Source of the DNA: Amycolatopsis sp. NBC_01488
GTDB lineage: Bacteria > Actinomycetota > Actinomycetes > Mycobacteriales > Pseudonocardiaceae
Reading direction: 5' to 3'
Assembly (NCBI RefSeq): GCF_036227105.1
Contig: NZ_CP109434.1
Coordinates: forward strand, 3,166,001-3,230,000
Length of the DNA: 64,000 nucleotides
In this document: positions 17,607-29,812 of the stretch, piece by piece
Position numbering within the stretch: the stretch's first letter is position 1
Layout of the letters: each line of letters starts with the position of its first letter
Position numbers and translations under genes: made by a program
Notes under the pieces: generated by a model
The model's input: the letters and a program-made list of their open reading frames with translations, nothing else
Databases searched by the model: none
What the model was told of the DNA's origin: nothing

Positions 17607-18284
17607 ATGCAGGTCGGAGTCCGTCAACAGCCCTCGTTCGCCGTCGCCCGGCTGATGCTGGCGCCCGGCGAGCCGTGCCAGGTGGAGTCCGGCGCGATGA
17701 TGGCGACCAGCTACGGCGTGCAGGTCCAGTCGCAGGCGCAGGGCGGGATCATGAAGGGCCTCGGCCGCGCGTTCCTCTCCGGCGAGTCCTTCTTCATCTC
17801 CACCTTCACCGCGCCGCCCAACGGCGGCTGGGTCGACGTCGCGGCCAACCTCCCCGGCGACATCCAGGTGATCCCCCTCGACGGCCGGATCGGCTGGGCC
17901 GTCACCCGCGGCTGCTGGCTCGCGTCGTCGCACGGCGTGCAGACCGAGACCAAGTGGGGCGGGATGAAGAACCTGATGGGCGGCGAAGGCGGGTTCCTGA
18001 CCCACGCCACCGGCCAGGGCCAGCTGCTCGTCGCCTGCTACGGCGCCGTCGAGACGATCACGTTGCAGCAGGGCGAGATGGTGACGATCGATACCGGGCA
18101 CGTCGTCGCGTACGCCGACACCGTGCAGTACCAGATCCGGAAGGTCGCGACGGGCATCATCCAGTCCATGAAGAGCGGTGAGGGCCTCGTGTTCGACTTC
18201 GTCGGCCCCGGCCAGGTCATGACGCAGACGCGCAACCCGTCGGCGCTGGTCAGCTGGCTCGTCTCGCACGTCCCGTCCCGCTGA
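17607..18284 (+). CDS. AIM24/TIGR00266 family protein
   Basis: The 225-residue protein is built from the repeated beta-strand pattern of the AIM24/TIGR00266 family: SFAVARLMLAPGE, ESGAMMATSYGV, GEGLVFDFVGPGQVMTQTRNP. GRAFLSGESFFISTF is the family's glycine-rich middle. Bacterial function is unknown; the yeast mitochondrial relative AIM24 supports inner-membrane organisation. A GGGGAG site precedes the ATG. It overlaps the next gene, a diverged paralog, by one base (TGATG), and is divergent from moeA. Confidence 0.9.
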   Translation: MQVGVRQQPSFAVARLMLAPGEPCQVESGAMMATSYGVQVQSQAQGGIMKGLGRAFLSGESFFISTFTAPPNGGWVDVAANLPGDIQVIPLDGRIGWAVTRGCWLASSHGVQTETKWGGMKNLMGGEGGFLTHATGQGQLLVACYGAVETITLQQGEMVTIDTGHVVAYADTVQYQIRKVATGIIQSMKSGEGLVFDFVGPGQVMTQTRNPSALVSWLVSHVPSR

Positions 18285-18907
18285 TGCGCGTCCAGACCCG
18301 GCACACCCCCGGCTTCGGCGTCGCCCGCGTCCTGCTCGACCCGGGCGAGTCCGTGCAGGCCGCGCCCGAGACGCTGCTCGCGAGCCGCTTCGGCGTCACC
18401 GAGGCGGCGTCGGCCCGCGGCGGGGTCCGCGCGGGCAAGTCCACGACGGCCGTCTACACCGCGCCGTCGGACGGCGGCTGGATCGACTTCGCGCCGCTGC
18501 GCCCCGGCGACGTCTACCCGCTGGAGCTGGGCGGCGGCACGGGCTGGTCGGTGCACCGCGAGGCCGTGCTCGTGCGGCCTTCGACCGCCCGGCACGACCC
18601 GAACTGGACGCCGTTGCAGCAGCTCTTCGGCGCCGACTCCGGGTTCCTCGAGCACTACAGCGGAACCGGGCCGCTCGTGCTGGCCGCGCCCGGCCCGGTG
18701 GACGCGTTCGAGCTGGGGCCGGCCGAGCTGGTCACCGTCCGGCCGGACTACCTGCTGGCCTACCCCGACTCCGTGCAGTGCCGGCTGCGGGCACTCGATC
18801 CCGGCGGGCCGCAGTCGGTGCGCACGGGCGAAGGGCTCGCGGTCGACTTCGCGGGGCCCGGGACGGTGCTCGTGCAAGCGCGCAACCGCCGCCTTTCCCG
18901 CTCGTGA
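18284..18907 (+). CDS. Second, diverged AIM24 family protein
   Basis: This 207-residue paralog of the preceding gene shares the N-terminal pattern (FGVARVLLDPGE), the GGWIDFAPLRPGD strand pair and the C-terminal GEGLAVDFAGPGTVLVQAR motif. It has lost the glycine-rich middle (GRAFLSGES in the first copy is RAGKSTTAVY here), so the pair is a tandem duplication with divergence. Its ATG shares a base with the previous stop, indicating translational coupling and perhaps a hetero-oligomer (inference). No membrane segment or signal peptide is present. Confidence 0.85.
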   Translation: MRVQTRHTPGFGVARVLLDPGESVQAAPETLLASRFGVTEAASARGGVRAGKSTTAVYTAPSDGGWIDFAPLRPGDVYPLELGGGTGWSVHREAVLVRPSTARHDPNWTPLQQLFGADSGFLEHYSGTGPLVLAAPGPVDAFELGPAELVTVRPDYLLAYPDSVQCRLRALDPGGPQSVRTGEGLAVDFAGPGTVLVQARNRRLSRS

Positions 18908-18968
18908 TCTTCGGACGAATTGCCCATTGCCGAGGGGAATAATTCCGGTAGCGTGATTGGCACTTCCG

Positions 18969-18994
18969 CCGCTGGCATCCGCTCGGGCCAGCGG
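18969..18994 (+). promoter_or_regulatory. Hairpin in the cold-shock gene leader
   Basis: CCGCTGGC and GCCAGCGG form a perfect 8-bp stem with a 10-base loop, ending 25 bases before the cold-shock GTG start and upstream of its GGGAGGG ribosome binding site. Structured leaders are common in cold-shock genes; a regulatory role here is inference. Confidence 0.45.
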
Positions 18995-19019
18995 ATCCTT
19001 TGTGCTGAGGGAGGGCGCC

Positions 19020-19226
19020 GTGGCTGTCGGCACCGTCAAATGGTTCAACTCGGAAAAGGGCTACGGGTTCATCGAATCCACCGACGGTCCGGACGTGTTC
19101 GTCCACTATTCGGCCATTCAGGCCGAAGGATTCCGCACTTTGGACGAGGGTGACCGCGTCGAGTTCGAAGTCCAGTCCGGGCGTGACGGGCGGAGTCAGG
19201 CGGCGGACGTCCGCAAGGTGTCGTAA
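19020..19226 (+). CDS. Cold-shock domain protein
   Basis: The 68-residue OB-fold RNA-binding protein has both RNP motifs: KGYGFI (RNP1) and VFVHYSAI (RNP2). It should act as an RNA chaperone in the cytosol. The start is the GTG at 19020 with a strong GAGGGAGGG site; the ORF extends upstream in frame, but the CspA family begins at this AVGTVKWFN. The 112-bp gap to the AIM24 gene holds a leader hairpin. Confidence 0.95.
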   Translation: MAVGTVKWFNSEKGYGFIESTDGPDVFVHYSAIQAEGFRTLDEGDRVEFEVQSGRDGRSQAADVRKVS

Positions 19227-19282
19227 CCACCGCGATCACCCGATTGGCGAACCCCCGGCAGCCTCGGAACCTGGGACGTTAG

Positions 19283-22603
<3,321 letters not shown>

Positions 22604-22621
22604 GTCCGGTCGCTTGACTGG

Positions 22622-22654
22622 AAAGCCCGGTCCGCTTCGGCGGGCCGGGCTTTT
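22622..22654. terminator. Intrinsic terminator after groEL
   Basis: AAAGCCCGG-T-CCGC and GCGG-G-CCGGGCTTT pair around a TTCG tetraloop, followed by a T tract. It is 18 bases past the groEL stop; being symmetric with an A run on the other side, it can also serve the facing membrane-protein gene. Confidence 0.92.
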
Positions 22655-22655
22655 C

Positions 22656-22979
22656 TCATGGCTTGGTGAAGAACCAGACGGCGTACGCGCCGAGGATGAC
22701 GACGCCGAGCGCGAGCACGCCGAGGCCACCGAGCCAGGCGGTGCTCGCTTCTTCCGCCTCCATCGCGACCACGATGGCGCCGATCCCGGTGAGCAGGATC
22801 CAGATCGCGAGCGCGGCGGCGGCGTAGAGCACGGTCTTGGTGACGGTCGTGCTGCCGGTGTCGTGGACGGCGAGCGCGACGAAGGCGGAGAAGGCGGTCA
22901 GCCCCAGCCCGGCGATCAGGTAGAGCCCGCCCAGGATCCCGACGACGATCTTGGCGGCCCGTCCGCTCCCTTGATCCAC
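22656..22979 (-). CDS. Small integral membrane protein
   Basis: This 107-residue hypothetical protein has three predicted transmembrane helices (IVVGILGGLYLIAGLGLTAF; VLYAAAALAIWILLTGIGAI; AWLGGLGVLALGVVILGAYA). It carries no catalytic motif. The overall pattern resembles DUF-type membrane proteins of actinobacteria but I cannot name the family. It converges on groEL across the terminator. Confidence 0.75.
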   Translation of the reverse strand: MDQGSGRAAKIVVGILGGLYLIAGLGLTAFSAFVALAVHDTGSTTVTKTVLYAAAALAIWILLTGIGAIVVAMEAEEASTAWLGGLGVLALGVVILGAYAVWFFTKP

Positions 22980-23052
22980 GACCGCGAACCCTAACCCCTC
23001 GTCCGGGGTGCACGTCGAGCTTTTTGGGCTGGTCGGCCTACGGTGCTGCGCC

Positions 23053-23089
23053 GAACGGCCCGGACGTCCCCTTGGCGTCCGGGCCGTTC
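23053..23089 (-). terminator. Strong hairpin, probable terminator of the PspC-domain gene
   Basis: GAACGGCCCGGACG and CGTCCGGGCCGTTC form a perfect 14-bp stem with a 9-base loop. It lies downstream of the minus-strand PspC-domain gene and upstream of the next minus-strand gene. There is no strong T tract, so it may be a processing or factor-assisted terminator. Confidence 0.6.
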
Positions 23090-23179
23090 ATCGTGCCGCG
23101 TCCCCCGACGGCGGCGTTCCCCCGGCCCTCTGTGTCCGGCGGGCCCCGGCTCCCCCTGCGAGCCGGCGCCCGCCCGGTG

Positions 23180-23398
23180 TCAGGAGTCCTCTTCCGGCGT
23201 CAGGATCGCGGCGGCGACGTAGACCGGGATGGCGATGCCGACGGAAAGGAAGACGGCGGCGACCATGCCGATGCGCAGCACGCTGGCGTCGATGCCGAGG
23301 TAAGTGGCCCAGCCACCGCAGACACCGGTGAGCATCTTGTCGCTCGTGCTGCGTCGGAGCTTCTTGGTGGTTTCCGGGGTGTACACGCTGTTCGTCAT
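23180..23398 (-). CDS. PspC domain-containing small membrane protein
   Basis: The 72-residue protein is essentially a single PspC domain: KMLTGVCGGWATYLGID, a Leu-Arg turn, then a transmembrane segment (MVAAVFLSVGIAIPVYVAAAI) and an acidic end (LTPEEDS). PspC proteins take part in envelope-stress responses. The ATG at 23398 (MTNSVYTPETTKKL) is the family-like start; an upstream in-frame codon adds 12 unrelated residues. Confidence 0.85.
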   Translation of the reverse strand: MTNSVYTPETTKKLRRSTSDKMLTGVCGGWATYLGIDASVLRIGMVAAVFLSVGIAIPVYVAAAILTPEEDS

Positions 23399-23713
23399 GC
23401 GGCAATGTTCGCTCGCCGGGGCCCTGGCCCACATCGGGAACGGCCCGGACCCCGACCCTGAACTTGCCCTCGGGGAAAACCGGAAGCTCCCGGGGGTGGC
23501 CGCCCGCTGCCGCGAGTTGTCCCCAGGCGGGCCGTGATGTGGACAGATCGCTGCCGCGGGCCCGATTTTCCGGCTTCCGTCGGTGGCCGCCGATACGATG
23601 GACTCGGGGCAGCCCCCCTGGGAGCGGCGGGGGACGTTTGGTCCCGTGGCGGCGGGATCCTCGCAGCAGTGGCCACGAGTCCGCCCCCGGCTAGCTCAAA
23701 CCCACGTTCTCTC

Positions 23714-23923
23714 CACCCCGGCGATCTCGACCTCATCGTCTACTCGCTGCGCGAGTGGATGCGGCTCGCCCTCACCGGGAACCCGACCGTCCTGCTGCCG
23801 CTGTTCGTGGCCGGTCACGAGATCGTGCGGATCACCGAGCTCGGCCACGAGCTGCGTGCGAACGCCACGAAGATCGTGTCGCGGCAGGCCGGCCTGCGGT
23901 TCGCCGGCTACCTGCGGACGCTG
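23714..23923 (+). pseudogene. Remnant of a YcgL/RlaP-type nucleotidyltransferase
   Basis: About 70 codons (DLDLIVYSLREWMRLAL, GNPTVLLPLF, EIVRITELGHELRANA, IVSRQAGLRFAGYLRTL) match the middle of the predicted nucleotidyltransferases of the DNA polymerase beta superfamily (RlaP/YcgL). The N-terminal catalytic core with the GS...DxD metal site and the C-terminal helical domain are absent, and neither is found in another frame nearby. The frame runs on to 23986 through unrelated sequence into the palindrome. I read it as a decayed fragment; a functional short protein is possible but unlikely. Confidence 0.7.
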
Positions 23924-23962
23924 GTTCGGGGTGGCTCGTGCGGGCCTACCGCGCGGCCTGAG

Positions 23963-24008
23963 GTCGTGAGTGTGGAACAGGGTTAGAACCCGGTTCCACA
24001 CTCACGAC
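23963..24008. repeat. Long palindrome between convergent genes (family copy 2; probable bidirectional terminator)
   Basis: Arms 23963-23978 (GTCGTGAGTGTGGAAC) and 23993-24008 pair perfectly over 16 bp around a 14-base loop. The arm shares GTCGTGAGTG...GGAA with the palindrome at 7661-7708. It lies at the 3' end of menC and overlaps its last codons, facing the nucleotidyltransferase remnant. Confidence 0.75.
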
Positions 24009-24931
24009 AACCCGCGCACCCGCTCGAGCCGGGCTTCCCACGCGGCTCGCACCTCGGCCGACGCCGCATACGCGTCCGTCGGTTCCGGCGCCTGTCGCGG
24101 CACCGGCAGGTAACCGTCCACAGGGGACAGTGGTGACGTGCAAACATCACCTTCCAGCAACGAAATCGTCCCCAGTCCACACGCGAACTCCAACGAAGGC
24201 AGCGCGCCCGCCAACGCCAGTCCCGCCGCCAGGCCGACGCTCGTCTCCACCGCCGACGACACCACGCACGGCAGCCCGCACGCCTCCGCGACCTCCAGCG
24301 CCCGGCGCACGCCACCCAGGGGGGCCACCTTCAGCACCGCGATGTCCGCCGCCCCCGCGACCGCCACCTTCAGCGGGTCCTCGGCTCGGCGGATCGACTC
24401 GTCGGCGGCGATGCGGACCGGGACGCGACGGCGGACCGCCGCCAGGTCCTCGATCGTCGGGCACGGCTGCTCCGCGTACTCCAGGCCGCCCGCCGCCTTG
24501 TCGAGGTCGGTGATCGCGCGGACGGCCGTGTCGACGTCCCAAGCCATGTTCGCGTCGATGCGCACCGCGCCGGCCGAGCCGAGCGCGTCGCGGACCGCCG
24601 CCACCCGCTCGCAGTCGTCCGCCACCGAGGAGCGCGGGTCTGCCACCTTCACCTTCGCCGTCCGGCAGCCGGAGGCGCGGACCAGCTCGTGCGCCTTCTC
24701 CGGGCTGACGACCGGCACGGTCGTGTTCACCTCGACGCGGTCGCGGACCGGCGCCGGCCAGCCCGTCTCGCTCGCTTCGAGCGCCGAGCGCAGCCAGGGG
24801 ACGCTCTCGGCGTCCGAGTAGTCGGCGAACGGGCAGAACTCGCCCCAGCCCGCCGGGCCGGGCAGCAGGACGCCTTCCCGGACCGTGATGCCGCGGAACC
24901 GGTTGCGCAGGGGGATCGCGTAGACCTTCAT
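24002..24931 (-). CDS. menC: o-Succinylbenzoate synthase (enolase superfamily)
   Basis: The 309-residue enolase-superfamily enzyme dehydrates SHCHC to o-succinylbenzoate in menaquinone synthesis. Catalytic Lys93/Lys95 are in AKVKVADP; metal ligands are Asp126 (RIDAN), Glu154 (EYAEQP) and Asp177 (IAADES); Lys201 is in LKVAPLGG. This pattern fits MenC better than muconate cycloisomerase or NAAAR, although those relatives cannot be fully excluded without other men genes nearby. The ATG at 24931 is preferred over the adjacent GTG. Its last codons lie within the palindrome that probably ends transcription. Confidence 0.85.
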   Translation of the reverse strand: MKVYAIPLRNRFRGITVREGVLLPGPAGWGEFCPFADYSDAESVPWLRSALEASETGWPAPVRDRVEVNTTVPVVSPEKAHELVRASGCRTAKVKVADPRSSVADDCERVAAVRDALGSAGAVRIDANMAWDVDTAVRAITDLDKAAGGLEYAEQPCPTIEDLAAVRRRVPVRIAADESIRRAEDPLKVAVAGAADIAVLKVAPLGGVRRALEVAEACGLPCVVSSAVETSVGLAAGLALAGALPSLEFACGLGTISLLEGDVCTSPLSPVDGYLPVPRQAPEPTDAYAASAEVRAAWEARLERVRGLS

Positions 24932-25003
24932 CACCGCCGATCATGCCATCCCCGACTTTGGCAAACGGGTGCCGAACAGCGCGTTTCCGGCCAGAATGAC
25001 TTC

Positions 25004-27799
25004 GTGGTCCTCGACTTCCGCGTGCTGGGTCCGGCCGAGGTCACGGCAGACGGCCACCCGGTGCCACTCGGGGGCAGCCGGCCGTTGATCGTGCTGGCCG
25101 GGCTTCTGCTGCGCGCGAACCGCGTCGTGCCGGTCGACGAACTCGGCCGCTGGCTCTGGAACGACGATCGCCGCCGCTCCAAGGGCGCGCTCCAGACGTA
25201 CGTGCTGCGCCTGCGCCGCGCCCTCGGCGACCAGGTCGCGATCCGCACCGAGAGCGGCGGCTACCTGATCGAGCTCGACGACGACCTGCTCGACCTCTCC
25301 CGGTTCCGCGCCCTCGCCACCCGGGGCAAGGCCGCGATGGACCGCGGCGAAAGCCGTCGGGCGGCCGCGCACTTCGCCGAAGCGCTCGGGCAGTGGCGCG
25401 GCCCGGCGCTGCTGAACGTCGAGTCGGACGCCCTGCACCGCGACGAGGTCGGCCAGCTGGCCGAAGAACGGCTGCGCGTCCGAGAGCAGTGGGCGGACGC
25501 TCTGCTCGACGTCGGCGAGTACGGCACCGTCATCCCCGAGCTGACCAGGTTGACCAGGGAAAACCCGCTGCGGGAGCGGCTGCACGAGCAGCTGATGACC
25601 GCGCTGTACCGGTCGGGCCGCCAGGCCGAGGCGCTCGACGTCTACCGCCGGATCAGCGGCGTGCTGGCCGAGGAGCTGGGGCTCGATCCCGGGCCGTCGC
25701 TGCAGCGCACCCGCCAGGCGATCCTCACCGGGACCGACGACCCGGCCCCGGTCCCGGGGCGCTACCGGCTCGGCGTCGAGCCGCAGGTGCCGCACCAGCT
25801 GCCCGCCGACCTGCGGGCCTTCTCCGGGCGCGACTGCGACCTGAAGGCGTTGCACGCGCTGCTGCCGGAAGCCATCGACGCCGACACGTCGACGCCGATC
25901 GCGTCCGTCGAAGGCATGGGCGGCATCGGCAAGACGACGCTGGCCGTCCACTTCGCGCACGAGATCGCCGACCGGTTCCCCGGCGGGCAGGTCTACCTCA
26001 ACCTGCGCGGCTACGGGCCGGGCGAGCCGGTCGAGCCGTCGGCGGCGCTGGAGGCGATGCTGACCGCGCTCGGCGTGCCGTGCGAGGCGATCCCGGACGA
26101 CCTCGACGGCCGCGCGGCGAGCTGGCGGACGCACAGCGCGGGACGGCGGCTGCTCGTCCTGCTCGACAACGCCAACCGCACCGAGCAGGTGCGGCCACTG
26201 CTGCCGGGGCCGGGCTGCCTGGTCGTGATCACGAGCCGCTGGCAGCTGCGGACGCTGGTCGCGACGCACGGCGCGCGGCGGATCGCGCTGGAGGAGCTCG
26301 GCGAGGAGGACGCCGTCGAGCTGCTCGCGTCGTCGATCGGCCTCGATCGCGTCGCGCGCGATCCCGCCGCGACCGAGCGGTTCGTGCGCTACTGCGGCGG
26401 CCTGCCGCTGGCGATCCGGATCCTCGCGGTGCGGGCCGCGCAGTTCCCGGACCTGCCGCTCGACGAGTTCGTCGACTCGCTCGAGGCCGACCTGCTCGGC
26501 TCGTTCGACCTCGCCGACGGCGAAGGGACGAACATCCGCTCGGTGTTTTCGTACTCCTACCAGGCACTCGAGCCGGCGACGGCACGGCTGCTGCGGCTGC
26601 TCGGGCTGCCCACCGGCGTCGACTTCAGCGCACCGGCGGCGGCCGCGATCGCCGGTCTGGACCTCGCGACGACCCGGCCGATGCTCGAGACCCTGACCGC
26701 CGCGCACCTGCTCGCCCAGCCGCGCCCGGGCCGCTACCAGTTCCACGACCTCATCCGCGCGTACGCGGGCGAAGTCGCTTCGCAGGTCGACACGGCTTCG
26801 CAGCGCGACGCGGCTTTGGACCGGCTGCTGGACTGGTACCTGGCGTCGGCGCTGAACGCGTCACGCCGGATGCGGCCCGAGCGCTACTACCGGCTGCTGG
26901 AACTCGACGACCTCGACGGCGGTCTCGAGTTCTCCGGGTACCACGACGCGCTGGACTGGTTCGGCGAGGAAGCGGGCAACCTGATCGCCGCGGTCCACCT
27001 GGCGCGGCGCCGGCGTGACGACGTCTGCTGGAAGCTCGCGTGGCTGCTGCAAAGCTATTTCGTGACGAGCTCGCGGCTCGACGACTGGCGTTCGGTGTTC
27101 GCGGTGGCGCTCGAAGCGGCGCGGGCGAGCGGTCACCGGCCGGGCGAAGCGGGCATCCTCAGCGGACTCGGCGTGGTCAACGGCGTCGCGCGCCAATACG
27201 ACGAGTCGCGCCGGTTCCTCGAGCAGGTGCTCGCGATCCAGCGTGAACTCGGCGCCCGCGAGGGCGAAGCGCGGGCGCAGTACAACCTGGCGATGGCGGC
27301 GCACAACCTCGACGACTACGCCTGGGCGTACGAGCACGGGATGCAGGCGCTGGAGATCGTCCGCGAGCTGGGGCTGGGCGCGTTCGAGGCGAGTGTGCTG
27401 CGGGCACTGGGCGACATCTGCACGTCGATGGGCGACCACGAGCAGGCGCTGCGGCTGGCCGACGCGGCGCTGGCGGTGCTGGGCCCGGACGGCGAGCCGG
27501 TGGACACGCGGTTCACGGTGCACACGCGCGGGCTGGCGCTGGTGGGTCTCGGCCGGGTGGCCGAGGGAATCGCGTGCATCCGCGACTCGGTCTCGATGTT
27601 CTTCGAGATGGGCGAGCAGTACGAGGCAGCGGACGTGCTGGCCCAGCTGGGGACGATCCACCTGCGGAACGGCGATCGGGCGCTGGCCCGGGAGTGCTGG
27701 GTGCGCTCGGTGCGGCTGCTGACGGAGCTGGGCCACCCGGACGCGGACGACGTCCGTGCGAAGCTGGCGGCTTTGGTGGGCCCGGGTTCGCCGGGCTGA
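25004..27799 (+). CDS. AfsR/SARP-family transcriptional regulator with NB-ARC and TPR domains
   Basis: This 931-residue regulator has the AfsR layout: an OmpR-type winged helix (about residues 1-92), a bacterial transcriptional activation domain (about 98-240), an NB-ARC ATPase (Walker A GMGGIGKT at 304-311, LLVLLDNA Walker B-like strand, GGLPLAIRI) and a C-terminal TPR region (about 640-931). SARP proteins activate secondary-metabolite and developmental genes by binding direct repeats near the -35 region. No biosynthetic cluster is adjacent, so the target is unknown. It starts at GTG 25004 without a clear ribosome binding site and is divergent from menC. Confidence 0.93.
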   Translation: MVLDFRVLGPAEVTADGHPVPLGGSRPLIVLAGLLLRANRVVPVDELGRWLWNDDRRRSKGALQTYVLRLRRALGDQVAIRTESGGYLIELDDDLLDLSRFRALATRGKAAMDRGESRRAAAHFAEALGQWRGPALLNVESDALHRDEVGQLAEERLRVREQWADALLDVGEYGTVIPELTRLTRENPLRERLHEQLMTALYRSGRQAEALDVYRRISGVLAEELGLDPGPSLQRTRQAILTGTDDPAPVPGRYRLGVEPQVPHQLPADLRAFSGRDCDLKALHALLPEAIDADTSTPIASVEGMGGIGKTTLAVHFAHEIADRFPGGQVYLNLRGYGPGEPVEPSAALEAMLTALGVPCEAIPDDLDGRAASWRTHSAGRRLLVLLDNANRTEQVRPLLPGPGCLVVITSRWQLRTLVATHGARRIALEELGEEDAVELLASSIGLDRVARDPAATERFVRYCGGLPLAIRILAVRAAQFPDLPLDEFVDSLEADLLGSFDLADGEGTNIRSVFSYSYQALEPATARLLRLLGLPTGVDFSAPAAAAIAGLDLATTRPMLETLTAAHLLAQPRPGRYQFHDLIRAYAGEVASQVDTASQRDAALDRLLDWYLASALNASRRMRPERYYRLLELDDLDGGLEFSGYHDALDWFGEEAGNLIAAVHLARRRRDDVCWKLAWLLQSYFVTSSRLDDWRSVFAVALEAARASGHRPGEAGILSGLGVVNGVARQYDESRRFLEQVLAIQRELGAREGEARAQYNLAMAAHNLDDYAWAYEHGMQALEIVRELGLGAFEASVLRALGDICTSMGDHEQALRLADAALAVLGPDGEPVDTRFTVHTRGLALVGLGRVAEGIACIRDSVSMFFEMGEQYEAADVLAQLGTIHLRNGDRALARECWVRSVRLLTELGHPDADDVRAKLAALVGPGSPG

Positions 27800-27913
27800 C
27801 GCGCGCGGTGGCGAGGGGCGCGTGGCGGACCGCCCGCGTGCCGACCCCCAGCGACAGCACGCAAGCCGGTCCGGCCCGCGTGCCCACTCAAGCCGATGGC
27901 GCTCACTGTCCAC

Positions 27914-28758
27914 TCACTGTCTCGCCGACGGGGCCACGCCGAGCAGATCGGCGAGGGTCTCGGCGTTGCGGGTGCCTCGACCTTGACGTCGTTGTCGAAG
28001 TAGACGTGGACGTCACGCTTCCCGCTGTCGTGCCAGGCCCGGATCTTGTCGGCCCACCCGCGCAGGGCGCGGTCCGAATAGCCGCTGACGTACAGCTCCT
28101 CGTCGCCGTGGAGGCGGACGTAGGCGAAGTCCGCCGTCTGGTCCTCGAGGAACGGCCACTTGCCCGCGGTGTCGGCGACGACCAGGGCGATCCCGTGCTT
28201 TCGCAACAGCTCTTTCGCCGCGGGCTCGGCGAAGCTCGGGTGCCGGACCTCGAGCGCGTGCTGCAACCGCTTTCGCGGCCCGGCTTCGAGGTACGGGTCG
28301 CACTTCAGCTTGTCGTCGTGCTTCGTCGCGAGCTGGGCCGCCTCGGTGGTCGTGCGTGGGAGGAGGGCGAAGAAGCTCGCGAGCCGGTCGGGGTCGAACG
28401 TCAGCCTCGGCGGCAGTTGCCAGAGGAACGGGCCCAGCTTCGCGCCGAGGGCGAGGACGCCGGAGGCGTAGAAGTTCGCGAGCGCCGTCTCGACGTCACG
28501 GAGCTGCTTCATGTGCGTGATGAAGCGGCCGCCCTTCACCGCGAAGAGGAACCCGGCGGGCGTTTCGTCGAACCAGGCGCGGTAGCGCTCCGGGCGCTGC
28601 AAGGAGTAGAAGGAACCGTTGATCTCGACGGCGTTCATCCGCCGCGACAGGTACTCGAGTTCTCGGCGCTGGGCAAGGCCTTGCGGGTAGAACACCCCGC
28701 GCCACGGCGGGTAGCGCCATCCCGAAGTGCCGATGCGAATTTCGGCGATCGCTCTCAC
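27914..28758 (-). pseudogene. DUF72 protein gene with a frameshift near its 3' end
   Basis: The reading frame from GTG 28758 encodes a DUF72 TIM-barrel protein (EIRIGTSGWRYPPWRGVFYP, MNAVEINGSFYSLQRPERY, FLFAVKGGRFITHMKQL, DFAYVRLHGDEELYVSGYS, DVHVYFDNDVKVEAP). After KVEAP the frame turns into unrelated sequence, whereas another frame supplies a family-like ending NAETLADLLGVAPSARQ and a stop at 27914. One missing base in the GCGGGTGCC tract at about 27968-27975 explains both. Only the last 17 or so residues are affected, so the protein may be active with an altered, long tail. Function of DUF72 is undefined. Sequencing error is the main alternative. Confidence 0.82.
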
Positions 28759-29015
28759 CGCCTTTCCGCGGTGGGTGATGCCCGCTCGCCGGTGCGGCCA
28801 AACGCGTTCGCGTCCGCGCCGTCCGGACGGGTGGACCGCCGGGCGGGACACGTGACCTGGTTTTGTGGACGCCCGTCTGAGGGGGCCTTTGCTGTGCTTG
28901 CTCATCGGGGCGTCCAGGAGGTGAGTGCTGCTGGTTCGAAAAGACTGTCCTCACCCGGACGGGCAGGCGACGGGATGACCACCCAGCTCTTTTGGGCTGC
29001 CCGCCCGGCCGGCTT

Positions 29016-29777
29016 CTATGCCCAGGAGAACCGCCAAACCCGCGACTGCACCAACCCCGACGCGTACTCCCGCAGATTTCCCGGCTGCCCCGTGAACGTC
29101 GGCAGGCTGAACGCCCGGTGCTCCGCCGCCACCGTCAACGCCCGCGCCTGGTTCCTCGGCGGCGCCGACACCGACAGCTCCAGCGTGTCGAAGCCCAGCA
29201 CCACCAGCGTCGCGCCGAAGCGGTCTTCCCAGCTGCGCAACACCGCGGACAGCTCGGCCACCTGGTCCGTGCACTTGATCATGCCCGTCCAGCCCAGTAG
29301 GGCCGGGATGTCCGCCGGGCGCTCGGTCTGGACCAGGCCCAGGCGGTGCGGGGCGCGTGCCGAGAGGATCGAGCCGGTGTTGCCCGCCTCCGCCAACGGG
29401 TCCGACCGGCGGGGGCTGCGCTTCGCCAGGCCCGGGAACCGCGCGCCGAACGGGCGGAGGCACGCGCCGTCGCAGCAGGAGCCGTCCCACCAGCGGGACA
29501 ACGCCCCTGCCACGTCGGCCGAAGCCACCCGGTGGCCCGCCGGGGCCAGGCGGCCGCGGTCGTCGATCCAGTCCTCGCCGTTCGCCGCGAAGCGCTGGTC
29601 GTGGGGGATCAGCACCGGCCACAGCCCCGACCGCTCGAACTCGGCCACGCAGCCGAGGTAGCGCTCGGGCCGGGTGAGCGGCAGGTCGGACACCCACAGC
29701 CGGCCGTGCCACGACCCCGGTGGCAGGGTCTGGACCGGCGGCGCGGGCGTACCGGGGCGGAGCGGTGCGATCGTCAT
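29016..29777 (-). CDS. DUF4253 domain-containing protein, probable SOS gene
   Basis: The 253-residue cytosolic protein ends in a DUF4253 domain (MIKCTDQVAELSAVLRSWEDRFGA, LVVLGFDTLELSVSAPP, ALTVAAEHRAF). The N-terminal half has an LWPVLIPHDQR strand, also common in these proteins. No catalytic residues are known for the family. Two LexA-box sequences lie 10-51 bases upstream of the ATG at 29777, so expression is predicted to be DNA-damage inducible. No neighbouring gene belongs to a known DNA-repair operon. Confidence 0.8.
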   Translation of the reverse strand: MTIAPLRPGTPAPPVQTLPPGSWHGRLWVSDLPLTRPERYLGCVAEFERSGLWPVLIPHDQRFAANGEDWIDDRGRLAPAGHRVASADVAGALSRWWDGSCCDGACLRPFGARFPGLAKRSPRRSDPLAEAGNTGSILSARAPHRLGLVQTERPADIPALLGWTGMIKCTDQVAELSAVLRSWEDRFGATLVVLGFDTLELSVSAPPRNQARALTVAAEHRAFSLPTFTGQPGNLREYASGLVQSRVWRFSWA

Positions 29778-29786
29778 GACGTCCCC

Positions 29787-29802
29787 TCGAACTTGTGTTC
29801 GG
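29787..29802. promoter_or_regulatory. LexA-box-like site (proximal)
   Basis: TCGAAC-TTGT-GTTCGG matches the actinobacterial SOS consensus TCGAAC-N4-GTTCGA at 11 of 12 positions. It lies 10 bases upstream of the DUF4253 start codon. Confidence 0.75.
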
Positions 29803-29812
29803 CTGGTGCATG

